NCBI RefSeq assembly: GCF_028453695.1
Contig: NC_135776.1
Location: 15,198,663 to 15,262,662, forward strand
Length of the DNA stretch: 64,000 nt
Source: Augochlora pura
Taxonomy: Eukaryota; Arthropoda; Insecta; Hymenoptera; Halictidae
Reading direction: 5' to 3'
Below the pieces are notes generated by a model. The model was not told the DNA's origin. It was given only the letters and a program-made list of their open reading frames with translations, and did not search any database. This document shows positions 36,230-48,900 of the stretch, in pieces. The position numbers were made by a program, and so were the translations under genes. The first letter of the stretch is position 1; every line of letters starts with the position of its first letter.

Positions 36230-36475
36230 TAATATTGTACTAAGAGTAGTATGTTATACTATATTATATAATGTAGTACTATTGTATATGTTATACTAAT
36301 GGTAATAATATACATTCCATATTATGCTAATACTAATATACATTCCATATTACACTAATACTAATATTATACATTCTACATTATACTAATACTAATATTA
36401 TACTTTTCATATTATACTAATATTAATATTATACAGTCCATATCACACTAATGCTATACATTTCGTATTATACTA
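36230..36475. repeat. ATTATACTAATACTAAT minisatellite
   Basis: Diverged tandem copies of a unit of about 31 bp (CATTCCATATTATACTAATA), six to eight in number. Confidence 0.7.
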
Positions 36476-36877
36476 ATAGCGAGGAAAAAGATTCTGTTCC
36501 CACCAATGGCACTGCAGAATGGCGCTGCATTCAGTGTAAAAAGGTTAAACGTAGCGCACGCAACGACATTGTCCCCGAAAAAAGAAACAAATCGTTCTGC
36601 CGGCTCAGCGATATTTCTACGGAACCGAAACGCGAATCGAGTGCAGCGTCGAATATGCACTTTGCAGAAGCGATCGTGTTCACCGGTTCCCCGAGTTATA
36701 TCGCAAACAGAATGACAAATGACACGTTGCCTGAATTGCCGACACGAAACATCCACCTGCGATTATTCGAACATCCTGCAGCATAATCAGTTCGCGTGAC
36801 GATGGTTTTACTTTAGTTCGACATTCGTTTAATCCTTTCGGTAAAGATGAATCGAGAACATCCTCGGGAAATAGAGG

Positions 36878-37606
36878 AATATCTTAGAGAATATCCGACG
36901 GAGTATGTTTTAGAAAACTTTTTTTTTTAGAGTATGTCTAGAGTATTTTTCAGAATATTTTTCAGACTGTCTTTTGGAGTACCTTTCAGAATATATTTCC
37001 TAGTATATATCAGAATATTTTTTAGAATATCTGTTAGAGTATCTTTCAGAATATCTTTAGATTATTTTTTAGAGTACATTTCAGAATATATGTCAAAGTA
37101 TTTTTCAAAATATCTGTTAGAGTATCTTCAATATATTTTGCAGAATGTCTTTTAGAGTACCTTTCAGAATATATTTCAGAGTATTTTTCAGAATATCTTT
37201 AGATTATTTTTTAGAGTACATTTTAGAATATATGTCAACGTATTTTTCAAAATATCAGTTAGAGTATCTTCAATATATTTTGCAGAATGTCTTTTAGAGT
37301 ACCTTTCAGAATATATTTCAGAGTATTTTTCAGAGTATTTTTTAGAATATCTTTTAGACTACCTTTTAGAGTATCTTTTAGAATATATTTCAGAGTATTT
37401 TTCAGAATATCTGTTAGAGTATTTTTCAGAGTATTTATTAGAATATCTTTTATACTACCTTTTAGAGTATCTTTCAGTATATATTTTAGAGTATTTATCG
37501 GAATATTTTTCTGAATACCTGTTAGAGTGTCTTTCAGACTATCGTTAAATTACCTTTTAGAGTATCATTTGGAGCACCTTTTAGAATATCTTTCAGAATA
37601 TCTTGA
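36878..37606. repeat. 12-bp minisatellite with 144-bp higher-order period
   Basis: More than 50 tandem copies of a 12-bp unit close to YTTTYAGARTAT. A distinctive marker (GTTAGAGTATCTTCAATATA) occurs at 37114 and again at 37258, that is 144 bp or twelve units apart, showing block duplication. In one plus-strand frame it would encode a Phe-Arg-containing four-residue repeat, but start, stop and composition give no sign of a real gene. Confidence 0.9.
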
Positions 37607-37991
37607 GAACAAATACGCCTGGATTAGTCAGAAATTAGCGTCGTCAATATTCAACTGACACGGCGCTCGACGCGTTCGAATATCTTCTATTGCAAAAGGT
37701 TGGTCTTATTCATACAAATTGCGTATGACTAAGAATCCTTCACCGCGCCCTTCCGAATTCTGCGCAGCATCGACAGGAACGTGTAAAGGGAGGCAAGAAT
37801 TGCAAGGTGTCGCTCGTAGGAGGAAAAAGGAAAGGAAACCGCGCGTTCCTTTCTAAAGCAGCCTCGCAATAGTAGCCGGCCTGGCGGCCGATGGAAGTTC
37901 CTAGTATTAAAAGTCGAGGTACGCGAAGCTTTTGGCAGCGGGGGGCACCTCCCGATCCAACGATAGTGCCCCTGTACTTTCTCCCACCATT

Positions 37992-38236
37992 TATAAAGTT
38001 CGGCTCGTATCTTGCGCTCGCTCAGTCGTTCTAGTATCACGTGTTTGGAATATTGTCCGGGAATCGGCACCGCCTGCCGTGTATGAGAAGTGGGCTCGTT
38101 TCCGTGTCGTGTGTCCGTCGGAAGAGGTGATCCTCGCCGAGCAAGCAGCATCCGTGTGCCAGTCGCGATATCCTTCCGGTGGCTCCGGAATCCGGTTTCC
38201 CCGCGGCGGAAGAGTCTCTTCGTCTGGTTCCCCGAT
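37992..38236 (+). promoter_or_regulatory. Candidate core promoter and first non-coding exon
   Basis: A TATAAAG box at 37992-37998 is followed, about 31 bp on, by an arthropod-type initiator TCAGTC (38022-38027, start near 38024). The downstream 213 bp is GC-rich and ends in a good splice donor, GTGAGT, at 38237. Together these suggest the TSS and first exon of a plus-strand gene. The next exon is not identified; the signal-peptide exon at 61.87 kb, which begins at a splice acceptor, is one possible partner (23.6 kb away). This is inference from motif spacing. Confidence 0.4.
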
Positions 38237-38585
38237 GTGAGTAGCCGTTCCGCAATTTATCCGTTTCTTTGGCCGGAGTGCTCTAAAACGCGACCAGCCG
38301 CCGAACAATGGTGCACAGTGTGGCCGGCGAAACCGGCGGCTCGCGGCGTCTTCGCTTTGATACACGAACGGTTCTGTTTCCTGCGAACCAACCACCCTGC
38401 CAGCGATCGAAATCCGGCGCGCAAAGGGTTGATACAGGGGGGAACGTACCTTATCGATTTCATTGGTTCTCTATTTAGAGAATTTTTTTGGATGGCGAAT
38501 TATTGTTTCGTTGATTTGGTTGCGCTGTTAGGGGGTTGGTGGTTTTTATGGGAAAGTTAAGTTCGTTAATGCGAAGGGAGCTTTG

Positions 38586-38747
38586 TTAACCCCTTGCACT
38601 ATGGTTTCTTTTAGAACCGTGGTGATTAACGCCTTTTCGTCATTAATAGTTAAAAGGATTTTTGTTTCGCGATTGTCTTCATTTAATTTCGTTTCTGGAT
38701 TTTGATAAAAAAAATCTCTAACTCGTTATTATAGTGCAAGCGGTTGA
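38586..38747. mobile_element. TTAACCCCTTGCACTAT-ended inverted-repeat element (162 bp)
   Basis: The left end reads TTAACCCCTTGCACTAT. The right end, reverse-complemented, reads TCAACCGCTTGCACTAT. It has the same style of termini as the 30491 element and no coding sequence. Confidence 0.5.
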
Positions 38748-38775
38748 TTTAGGGAAATTTAATTCATTTGTTTGG

Positions 38776-39307
38776 TTAACCCTTTGCTGTGCTTTGACGT
38801 CGGAATATAATTCTGTTGTCTTTTTATCGATTTTTAAATATTTCGGTAATATAAGACTATGATTACATATTATATATAATAATAATAGCAATACTAATAG
38901 CAATAATAATAATAACAATATAATAATAATATAAATAGAATCATAGGACCATGAGTCAGATTTTCGAAAAACGTTGAAACAATAAACTATAGCAATACTT
39001 CAAAACTAACTCAATTCTGATCTATCTTGACAATGAACTTGTTTAATAAATAATACAGTGTTCCATGACACGGCAGTCAAAGCGTCGAAGAAAGCGCATA
39101 TGAAATATTAGAATTATTTAGGCTGTTCAAAGTAATTATAATACAAATATATTGATAGAACGTTGAAAATATGTAATTATACTGAAACAAGTTTGATAAA
39201 AGATTGCGTTGGTTCAGATTTTATGAAAGAAATGTTGATTTTGAAACTAGAGTAATTAACAGCTTGTTATGTTCCCCGGGGCGAGACATCCGAGTGCATA
39301 GGGTTCA
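38776..39307. mobile_element. Possible TTAACCCTTTGC-ended element (532 bp)
   Basis: The left end is TTAACCCTTTGCTGTGC. The right end, reverse-complemented, is TGAACCCTATGCACTCG. The match is weaker than in the other family members, so this may be two unrelated half-elements. The interior is AT-rich with an AATA tract at 38870-38935. Confidence 0.3.
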
Positions 39308-39364
39308 TTGGTTTTGCTTGTATTGATCTTTCGTATGGACTTTTAGTAGCAGGTACCTGAGGTA

Positions 39365-39861
39365 GAAAGTACAGGCTGTTTCATAATAAATGGTAGCAAT
39401 AAGGCCAGGTAGATTCTATAGTTAAAAATGGAGTGAAAATTGAAAATGACAAAATTATACAAGAGACTTTACTGAAAAGTTTTACGAAAGTTTTTGGAGA
39501 AAATTAAATTCATATATCAGTCGAGTGTACGTTCTTTCTTTAATATTTTTTATTAATTGGTTTTTTAATAGACGTTATATATTTCACTGTGGACCATTGT
39601 TGCAAGCAGTATTGTACAAGATGCAATGTCAGAGTTTTTTTTTACTATAAGAATGCAATTGAAAAACACATCAAACGCAAAATGTAATGAAATAATTAGT
39701 ATATTTTTCATTGAATTTAGTTTGTCATTTTTAGTCAAAATATTCTTCAAAATGCATGCCAAAAAGAGAGTCTCCCACGTAATTTTATTATCCTTGATTT
39801 TCTATCTAAAATTAATAATTATTTTCATCCATAAGAAAATAATAAAACACCCTGTACTTTC
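39365..39861. mobile_element. MITE-like element with 17-bp terminal inverted repeats (497 bp)
   Basis: Both ends are inverted copies of GAAAGTACAGGSTGTTT with a single mismatch, at 39365-39381 and 39845-39861. The AT-rich interior has no complete transposase; short frames on both strands are probably fortuitous. TA dinucleotides lie inside the termini. A target-site duplication outside the repeats is not evident. Confidence 0.65.
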
Positions 39862-40660
39862 CAACAAAAATATTCATAATAAGACTTATACTAACATTGA
39901 TAATTAGTAATTGTTTCTACGACTCAAAATGATGAAAGGGTTAAACATACGAAAAATTCTTTATTATTCTCTAGTTCAGGCACTCATTCTTATCACTAAT
40001 GAATAAAATTCTCAATCTAATCATAAACAGTAGAACGTATCTCGTTATAAGTTAACGACGTAATCTATGACGTCATTATACATTATTTAAACAATTTTAC
40101 ATTTGGATATACTATTAGAGAATCACGAGCGATTATTTCCTTAAAAATATGTTGCGATAGGTAAATATCTAACTCGATGACGTTAATAAAATAAATTTTC
40201 CAGCAAGGCTAGATAATTTTTGTTGAAACAATTTTTAAACAAATACGTTTAGTGTTTTCCTGTTCGAGCTGCATCCTCGAAGCGACTTTAAAAATGTCCT
40301 CGGCACTACGAAGCGAAGAAAATACCTTGGACTTGCCATTTAAGCGTTTACCATGCGAATACACCGACGAGTAAAGGTTAAATAATGCCTAAGCCCGAGC
40401 TATTAGTGCACTTTGCTGAACACGTTGTTGTCTTTCCCTTTCCTATGTGTCGTTTTTCCCAACGTCGAATCAATATTTTATCTTCCAGTACCCGAGCACT
40501 TCGAGCCTCTAAACGCATGAATATCTCACTCGAAACAATCTCGAACAGCTTCCTTTGGAAAAACAATATTAAATTGCTCGCATCCTCTGATTTTTAATTT
40601 CAACTTTTATCTATCGAATTAAAACGTGTGAACTTTGTTTTCGAACACTTTAGCATTGCA
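39862..40660. other. AT-rich intergenic region
   Basis: No gene or clear repeat recognised. A short frame near 40.4-40.6 kb occurs on both strands and has no known similarity. Confidence 0.45.
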
Positions 40661-40830
40661 TATTACTGTATTTCATGGTACAATTTAATTTTATATAATT
40701 AGATGATATATATATAGATAGAATTTATTTATGAAGTCAATACTAGAATAATTTATTATGTAAATTCTATCTACATATACCATATATGTATTTATATAAA
40801 ATTAAATTGTACAATGAAACGTAGTAATAC
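40661..40830. mobile_element. Fold-back element (170-bp near-perfect hairpin)
   Basis: The arms 40661-40700 and 40791-40830 are inverted copies with only a few mismatches (shared core TACAATTTAATTTTATATAA). A second, inner pair of arms (AGATAGAATTTA and TAAATTCTATCT) makes almost the whole segment self-complementary. It is probably a small MITE; a hairpin RNA is possible if the segment is transcribed. Confidence 0.65.
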
Positions 40831-43579
40831 GTAATCATAAATATACGGATATATTTTTATTATATATAAAATTGACTATAGTTATATATAAGTAACCAAA
40901 TATAATGTATCAAAAAATATGATATAGTTACATTTCACTTTTAGCTTCACCGATAAATAGATTCAAAAATTAATTAAAATAATTTCCGCCGTCCTGTTAA
41001 TGTTTCTAAAAATTCCCTCTGCAATTCCGCAAGGCGTTCCATTGTCGTGCAAACGAAAGGAGAACAATGCGCATGGGTTTCGAAAATGGCGCAGAAAATT
41101 GGGGCATTTAAGATGGTTCGCCGATCGAATCGGCTTGCATAAAAATCAATTGTGAAACAACGAAATTAGATAGCTTTTTTCTAAACCGTGCCAGATCAGA
41201 TTTGCGGAGGATCGGGTCCGGTGTATTAACAATAAAAAATTTCCCACGATAATAACGATCTGTCGATAGTGGCCGTGCGTGAGCGAAGTCGGTAAAGCGC
41301 GGTGGTTAGAGTGTGACGTACCGTGCGAAAGACAGGCGTTTGCCTCGAAGTTGTTGTCATCTGGGGCTACGGCAGCTTTAACATTTCCTAGAAATTCACA
41401 CATAAATCGTTGCGCAACGTTACACCTGCTTGTTCACTGAAATCAACAGAAGCATAATAATAGAAAACCAACTTTTTTCCACCTTTTTCCATCGCTCGAA
41501 ACTCATTGACAAGTTTTTAATGATTCGCCCCGTGCTCGAAAGAAAAAGGAAACTGCGAAATTGTTCTTTAAACAATAACCGTCGAAGAGACACTTTAATA
41601 TCTTTTGTTAAACTAATGATCTCAAAAATATTTTGTCTTTTAAATGACATTGTTTATAAAAGCTGCATAATTCTTGTACTAAATAATAACCTTGTAGAGA
41701 ATATTTGTAATTTTGTTTTATAAATAACCACTTGCAAAATACTAAGTAATATTCTTTTAAATAAGAACGTTCAAGAAAAACTCTTTTTTATAATAATTAT
41801 TAGAATCGATAGGATAGCTTTTGTTCTAAATAATAGTCTCACGAACGGTGTTCATAAGTTTCTTATAAATAACAATTTTATAAATCATCGTAAGGAATAT
41901 AAGACTTAATAATTTCATTTTAAGTAATAATCGTGAAAAAGTCTTAATAGTTCTCTTTTTATTAAACAAAAATTAGATTGAAGATTACGTCGCCTCATCT
42001 CGAACTATAAAGCACAGTATAGTACTAGATGAGACTTTATTATAGTATAGCTACTCAACTACATACGTTTAAGTATAACAAAAGAAGCAACGCGAATAAA
42101 ATAATTAGCGAATAACCATTTATGCAACGTAGTCGTCTAATTATTTAATTAACTATGATCTAGATTAACCCAATCGCCGTCATTGTCCTTTTTTAGGACG
42201 CAAAAGGATTAGGAAAGTATTATGTTGAAATTTATTGAAATATGCCTTGAAATTCCTTGAAATATATCTCGAAACTTCTATTAAAATTTGTAATACTAGG
42301 TTTTTTTAAATATTTACAGTAGTTTATCCGATCAATATCCTAAAAATAGATCGGTCGATATTTTCCAAAATTTGAAAATAAATAATAATAATGGCAAACT
42401 CGGTAAGCATAGAATAAAAGCCCTATAGAATAATAATAATAATAATAATAATAATACATAATATGTCTATAAGTAGATATTTTTATAATTTCATCAATTT
42501 TTAAATTGCAGCGGATAACGGGTCAATAGAATGATAGTTAAATAAAATAAAAGCTGCGTATTAAATAGTTAATAAAAGTAACAGCTCCAGATAGTCAAAC
42601 AAAATAGAACAGAGATTCGAGTAAAATAGAACAGATACTTAAACAAAATAATTTAAACGAAATAAAAGAGACGCTCATAACCTAACATCTCCGCTACCTA
42701 AACTTTCGATTAACAATATAAAATACATCCTTTCAATTATTCTACCAATCCGTTAAGATCAACAAATTGTATAAACAATACAAAAAATTCCAGATCCTTT
42801 CCCAGATCCCAAAATTTAAAACACCATAAGCAAGGAGACCATAATCAAGCGATACCAGTTCAAAAAGTGAATCGTCTAATGTGTCCAACTATTAATTGGT
42901 TCTCATTAAAAATTTATAAGAAATCTGTCTCTGTTGAATTTTCTGCGGCGTCGTTCCGCGGATGCGTTGCACCACCGATTCGGTTACGGATAACCAGCAA
43001 GATAGAGATAAACGTATCGTTAAGATAGACCAGGCTGATTACAATGCTGCAAAAGCAGGCAAATAAATGCGTGTTAAAGGGGAAACCCGTGTTGCAACAG
43101 AACGGGCGATATTGTTGACATACGCAGTCGCCGGCGAACGGTACACCTAATCACTCTCTCGGTTGCGTTTAGATGCGTGGGATAGCGTACAATGTAAATT
43201 GTTACCGTAATTACCAGATGTCATAAGTAGAGACGATTATATCAACTTAGAGAAGACAGACGGATGCTCGGGAGACCGGTCTCTCGTTATATACTGTTCG
43301 CAGTTTTCGGCCGGCTCATTGTCCCCCGAGTGTGAACGGGCTCGTGTAATCATTAAATTCTGTAACTGATTCTCATGCGTTCCGAGGTGAATGAAATAGC
43401 TGAATAAAAAGCAACAATGAACGTTGCGCGTCGTACTTAACAAATTCCATAGGAAATTTGATACTCGAATCCGTTCGCGTTCTGCAATTACAATTGGAAA
43501 TATTCGACCGCTGCGAGCGCGGGATTTTAACAAAATGTTAACTAATAACTCCACGTTGCTGCCATACATTTCGGCACCG
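40831..43579. other. AT-rich intergenic region
   Basis: No gene recognised. A tRNA-like stretch, possibly a SINE head, lies near 41260-41360. An AAT microsatellite is listed separately. Confidence 0.45.
42429..42456. repeat. (AAT)n microsatellite
   Basis: About nine uninterrupted AAT units. Confidence 0.9.
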
Positions 43580-43624
43580 ATAATGATAATAATAATAATG
43601 ATGATGATTATAACGATGACGATA

Positions 43625-43662
<38 letters not shown>

Positions 43663-43688
43663 AAGGACGATGATAATAATAATGATAA
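43580..43688. repeat. (GAT)n/(AAT)n compound microsatellite
   Basis: TAATGATAATAATAATAATG leads into about 12 uninterrupted GAT units and then back to AAT units. The Met-rich open frame over it is an artefact. Confidence 0.95.
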
Positions 43689-44324
43689 ATTATAGAAGAG
43701 TGAAATGATTACCTTGACATAACACAATAATTAACATAAAAATGACTTTGAAATGCGATAGCATAACTTTAGCGTAGAACCATCACTCTACTGCAAAGGG
43801 TTAATTTAGAGATCCATCTTACTTCGGTCGCAATCAAGGCGAAGAATGTTCACCTTCCGCGAACAATGTTAATCGCAACAATCTTAAATATTGTGTGCAC
43901 TTAGCCGTGGCGCCAGCACACGGCTGCTTTAATTGTATCCTCCTAGGATCCCTATCGTGACGTGATCGATCCTCCATGCATCGATCGCACCACTCTTGCA
44001 GGATCGTAGCCTGTTCGAGGGAAAGAGTCTCCTTGGTGCTCGAGTGCGCTCGTTCCCTCGCCGCCACTTCAACACGTTTGCAAACCAACCGCAAATGTTG
44101 GCCACAGCTGACGAAGGACACTGCGCGTAGGCAGTTAGTGTCAGCATCCTTCTTAGCTAGAACTTAGAATGTTGATCTGAGCGAACATCTTGATCCCTTA
44201 TCTGCTATTTATCCTACCGTTGTCTCCCGTAGAACACCGACGAACGCCGATCAATCTTCCAGAAGCGAACATGCTATTGTTGCTGGAACTACCGGGGGTC
44301 CCGAACGCGAATAACGTGTAAGAA

Positions 44325-44645
44325 GATAATAATTATAGCAATGATAACGAGAGTGATATTTGTGGTGGCGAGATTCAGTTAAACTGTAAGATAATAATTG
44401 GAATACTAAAAGGGGATGGTAATAGTTGTGATGGCAAGGTGTATTGAAACTGAAAAGATAATAATTATTATAGCGATAGGAAAAAGATAATAATACTTAT
44501 TATGACAAAATGTATTATAAGTGTAAGGCAATAATAATTGTAATGATAGGAAAAAGATAATAATACTTATGACAAAATATATCAAAGTTGCAAGATAATA
44601 ATAATTATAATGATGGAGAAAATATAATAATACTTATAATAGCAA
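44325..44645. repeat. AAGATAATAATTATAAT minisatellite (unit about 65-75 bp)
   Basis: Four or five diverged units, each with AAGATAATAATTA and GATAGGAAAAAGATAATAAT followed by a GACAAAATGTAT-like segment. Confidence 0.7.
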
Positions 44646-45528
44646 GCTTTGTTTGAACATTTTTTTTTTACCACATGCAATATACTACAAAGTACTCAAT
44701 ATACGAAATATAGAAAATAGAAATTATATCGTCGCCACCCACGCGTGATAAAATAGACAACAATTGTAACCGGTTTCTATAAAGTATAAATATCCACAAT
44801 TTAACAATTAGAATCCGAAACTATCGCGCTGGAATATTTTAAACATTTCATTCGGAGAGTTAAGCGCAAAGAATTGATAAATATTTTATCATGCGGCCGG
44901 TTCTATAAACTTTCACTTTTGGCACCCTTTTCCAGTTCGTAATCGACTTAATAGAGGGAATATGAAAAAGAGCACGCAGCCAGTCGATGTTTAGAATCAC
45001 GCGCGTTTATATCAAGAATTTGTATCTACCGTGAATCACAGATCTTTTGCTGGTTGAAGCTATTGCTTAAACGGTTGTTTCGCAATTTGCAACGCGATGG
45101 AATCGAGTCTGCAAGTTTTGATTCTAACCGAGTAGAAGTAATTGTTTAAACAACAGAAGCAGTTGTATCCGACGGAAATGCAGGGGTATTAATTACATTT
45201 CTTTTATTCAATTATGACGTATTTTGGGCTAAAAATGGACTATTAAATTCTCTTTGAGAAATTAATATTTAAACAATTGAAATTAATGAATGTTTATATC
45301 ATTGAAGAAGTATAAAGTGAATTGCTATTACGAGCGAATCGTGTGTTACAAAGTTTCCTGTTAAATTACATAATGCATAACCATACAAGTTGCAGTTTAA
45401 ATATGACGTGTGATTGCTCTTGAAATCAAACATTGAAATGCAAATGCAAGTGACATGTATTAAGCGAACCTTTGCGCGCATTTATTTGATGATTAATCTT
45501 GAAATGAATTTCAGCGGATGGTGATATT

Positions 45529-45866
45529 CGCGACGAGTATATTCGTCATGAGGAATGGGTAATGGCGAATATAATTATCTTGAAGAAATGGCAATATTTC
45601 GCGTTATCTCGAATATACTCGTCATAAAGAAATGCCAATATTTCTCTATGCGACGAGTATACTCGTCACGAAAATGTAGCAATATTTCTCTATGCGACGA
45701 GTATACTCGTCACGAAAATGTAGCAATATTTCGTGTTACAACGGCTATATTCGTCATAAAAGCAGTGGCAATATTTCGCATTAGGGCGAATATACTCGTC
45801 ATAAAAGAATGTCAATACTTCTCCTTGCGACGAGTATACTCGTCACGAAAATATAGCAATATTTCA
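45529..45866. repeat. 44-bp tandem array carrying a 16-bp perfect palindrome
   Basis: About eight units of 44 bp. The perfect palindrome GACGAGTATACTCGTC occurs at 45652-45667, 45696-45711 and 45829-45844. The other units carry degraded versions such as GGCGAATATACTCGTC. The spacer is CACGAAAATGTAGCAATATT followed by a short variable piece. An open frame (45555-45932) runs through, but its sequence merely reflects the repeat. Confidence 0.9.
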
Positions 45867-45932
45867 ACGAGTAAGCCGCATTGCAATTTCAATGAAAATC
45901 AAAGCATAATCGCAAATTCTACAGTATTCTAA

Positions 45933-48900
45933 ATACAAATAATCATTATAAAGTAAAACTGTACAGTAGCCTAATCGTTATTGCTAAATTGTTGCAACAC
46001 CTTTCAGCTAGATATTTTTCAAAGATGTCGCAACGTTGATTGTATAGAAAGGTTCTAATTACAAATTGAAAAGAATTGTCACCGGTATATGGTTACACCT
46101 GAAAGGGTAAAACAGATTTAAGAAATAACGTTTCAGCAATCATTCAATCATGTTTAACGCACTTCCATTAGGTTAATTGACTTCCGGCGCACGGATTTCT
46201 GTATCCGCGGTAAAAACTGGCTTAATTATCTGCATTCAGGAGATAGTAATCGACTTTCCGCGAGTGGGTACGAGCTGAACACGCGAGCGCGTACTTTCTC
46301 CGTCTATTATGCCCGTGAATTTTCATTTCTTTGAGTCACGCATGAAACGCTGCCATCATTAAAGGAAATTCAACGTCCTTGATATCCGATTATTTATGTA
46401 ATGCGCGTACGCGTTATGCGAACGCGATTAACACGGACTTTTCTATAAAAGCGAGTAGCTTGTTTGCTAGACGATTTTTCGTGATGTAAAATCAAGCTTG
46501 TGTTGCAATTATGTTAGTTTCATGCTATGGCATTTTAATGGTGTACGAAAAGTCATTATTGCATGCCGACGTGTAGATGTATGTAGGTGTAGTTACATTA
46601 AGAATACATTTATGATATCAATACATGTATAGTATCATTTATTTTCTGAATGTAATTACGTTGGGAGAAATGATCTTATGCTAATAATGTTAATTTAATT
46701 AGTATAAGATGGATACTATTTATCTTATTTGAGTAATATTAATCTAATTAGCGCGAGATCAATAATATTTATCTTGTATTAATAATATTAATCTAATTCA
46801 CATAAGATATATGTATAATAAATAACATAAATAATATTTCTCTAACATGAATAACGTTAACATATTTCAAATCTAATTTTAAAATAAGAAAAAAAATAAA
46901 CATTAGCTTAATATTATCTTGACAATTATTAAATAATATCATTTTATAAACTATTGAATGACATTATTTTATGAACAGCTAAATGGCACTGTTAATGGAA
47001 TTGGCAATGGAATTGTTACAACATCGATATTTTAGTTGGCAAAACGTGGAGTTCTGTTAAAAATACATTTTATATTCGCCAATATTTGTAAAATGTTTTT
47101 CGAAATTTTACTCACCCCTGGACACGTCGATAAAATAATGAGACAATTTACAGTCAGTCGCGAAAGTGTGCGTACACCCGTCGATGCCTCGTGTATATCA
47201 ATCTTGCCGAAATGAATTAGAAATTCACGACCCATGGAGATGCTTGCATCTGTGAGAAGCGTTCCGACGAGGATGATCTGTAAATAACAAGCGGAGTAAA
47301 CATATAGAAATATCTGTGTGCTTTTTTTAATAATACGGAAAATAATATTTGTAACAAACGATAAGTCATTTTTGAAGTTCCACGTGTGCGCAATATTTTT
47401 GCAACTGTATGGAGGGACGATGCAATAAGTTTCAAGTTTGTTTTTTTTTTGTAACGAAACTGTCTATCTTGGGCAAATATTTTTATAAAGTATTAATATT
47501 GTCTTTATAGAAATATTATGTTGTATAAACTCAGCCAATATTGAAAAGAAATTAACGAAACTTAACTGCGATGCAACAAACTATACAAATTGCTATATTA
47601 AAATTATATAATTGTTCCAACAAAATTTGAAAAGCATAGCATTTATTTACAAAATTAGATAAAAATTCGATAAGAGTTATGATGGAAGTTACAAGAATCA
47701 GCTATGACAATTATATAATTATACAATTATGAAATTATATCAAAAGAAGACAATTTAACAGCTCAGTCGAATCGGAGCGTGTCTCGTAATTATTAATTAA
47801 CAAAACTTTAAAGACAGTAAAAGAGTTCGGTGAATATTTTCAACGATAAAACTATTAACAAAGAAAAGCCATTAAAGTCCGACCTAAGTCTCTCGTAACT
47901 AACTTAGACAATCTTTGCTTTGCATAAAAATCTACGTTCCACTTATTATGCAGAAAATCTGAAAAATATTCGGTAGGACGACTTGCATGGAAACATCCTA
48001 TGCAGGTCAGTCTAATTCGCTTGAATATGCAACAGAGGCATGAAGTGCTGCAATCAATCTCTGAGCAGCTGTTTACAGAAAGCGTGAAACGAAACTACTC
48101 CCAATAGTACGGAAATTTAACTTAATCAACATAAAGAAGATTGCCCGGCATTGCTAAAGCCAATGGAGGACCTAAAGGGTTCTCATGGCGGTACTTACGA
48201 GACATCTTTATTAATAATGTAATTGGATGTACATCTCTCGACCCCATCTTTTATGTATTCGTAATTATTTAATCTCTCGTTGTCGAATTTTTCATTTTTA
48301 CGCTAGGTGGCAAACTGTAAAACTACTTGATTATTTAAAATAATGATACAATAATATTTTTACAATGTTATGGTAGGTGAAATTTGATGAAATTATTTCT
48401 AGATGATCTTGCGCATGGTGAATCGTCAAAATTTGCTTTGTAAAACTATTTTGTCATCGTTAATAACGTTTAAGTTAAGTAATTTTTCTATTCACTATGT
48501 TATTAGATATTATATGTTTTATTATATATTATGATACTATTATGTATTGTACTATATATGAAATTAGTATTATGTATTACATATTATATATCTTATTATA
48601 TACTATGTTATTGTTATATATAAAATATTATATATTGTACTATATATTATGTAATTATTATATACACTATGCATCTTTATTATACATATATATATTTACA
48701 ATATTCATCTATTCAATATTTAATTCTTTTATGCACTACGTCATCATTTTCTTAAAACACAAATTATATGAATTTGACCAATAAATAATATAACATGGAT
48801 TGTTTTAAATTGCACCGAGGATACGATTCGCAACAATGCATCTGCCAGAAATTCTATCAACAAGAAATGAAGATTTCCACAACGAAATTGTCAAAACCGC

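Noticed and set aside
36934..37514. Phe-Arg-rich frames in the 12-bp minisatellite
   Set aside because: Open only because the unit length is a multiple of three; no start context or partner exon.
37729..38560. Several overlapping frames of 100-156 aa on both strands
   Set aside because: GC-rich sequence with few stops; none matches a known protein. A promoter and first exon explain the region better.
43580..43708. Met-rich open frame
   Set aside because: It is the translated GAT/ATG microsatellite.
45555..45932. 125-aa frame through the palindromic array
   Set aside because: The sequence is a by-product of the 44-bp repeat; no domain and no splice signals.
47149..47180. ACAGTCAGTCGCGAAAGTGT resembling a Tc1-type end
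   Set aside because: No matching inverted partner and no transposase sequence nearby.
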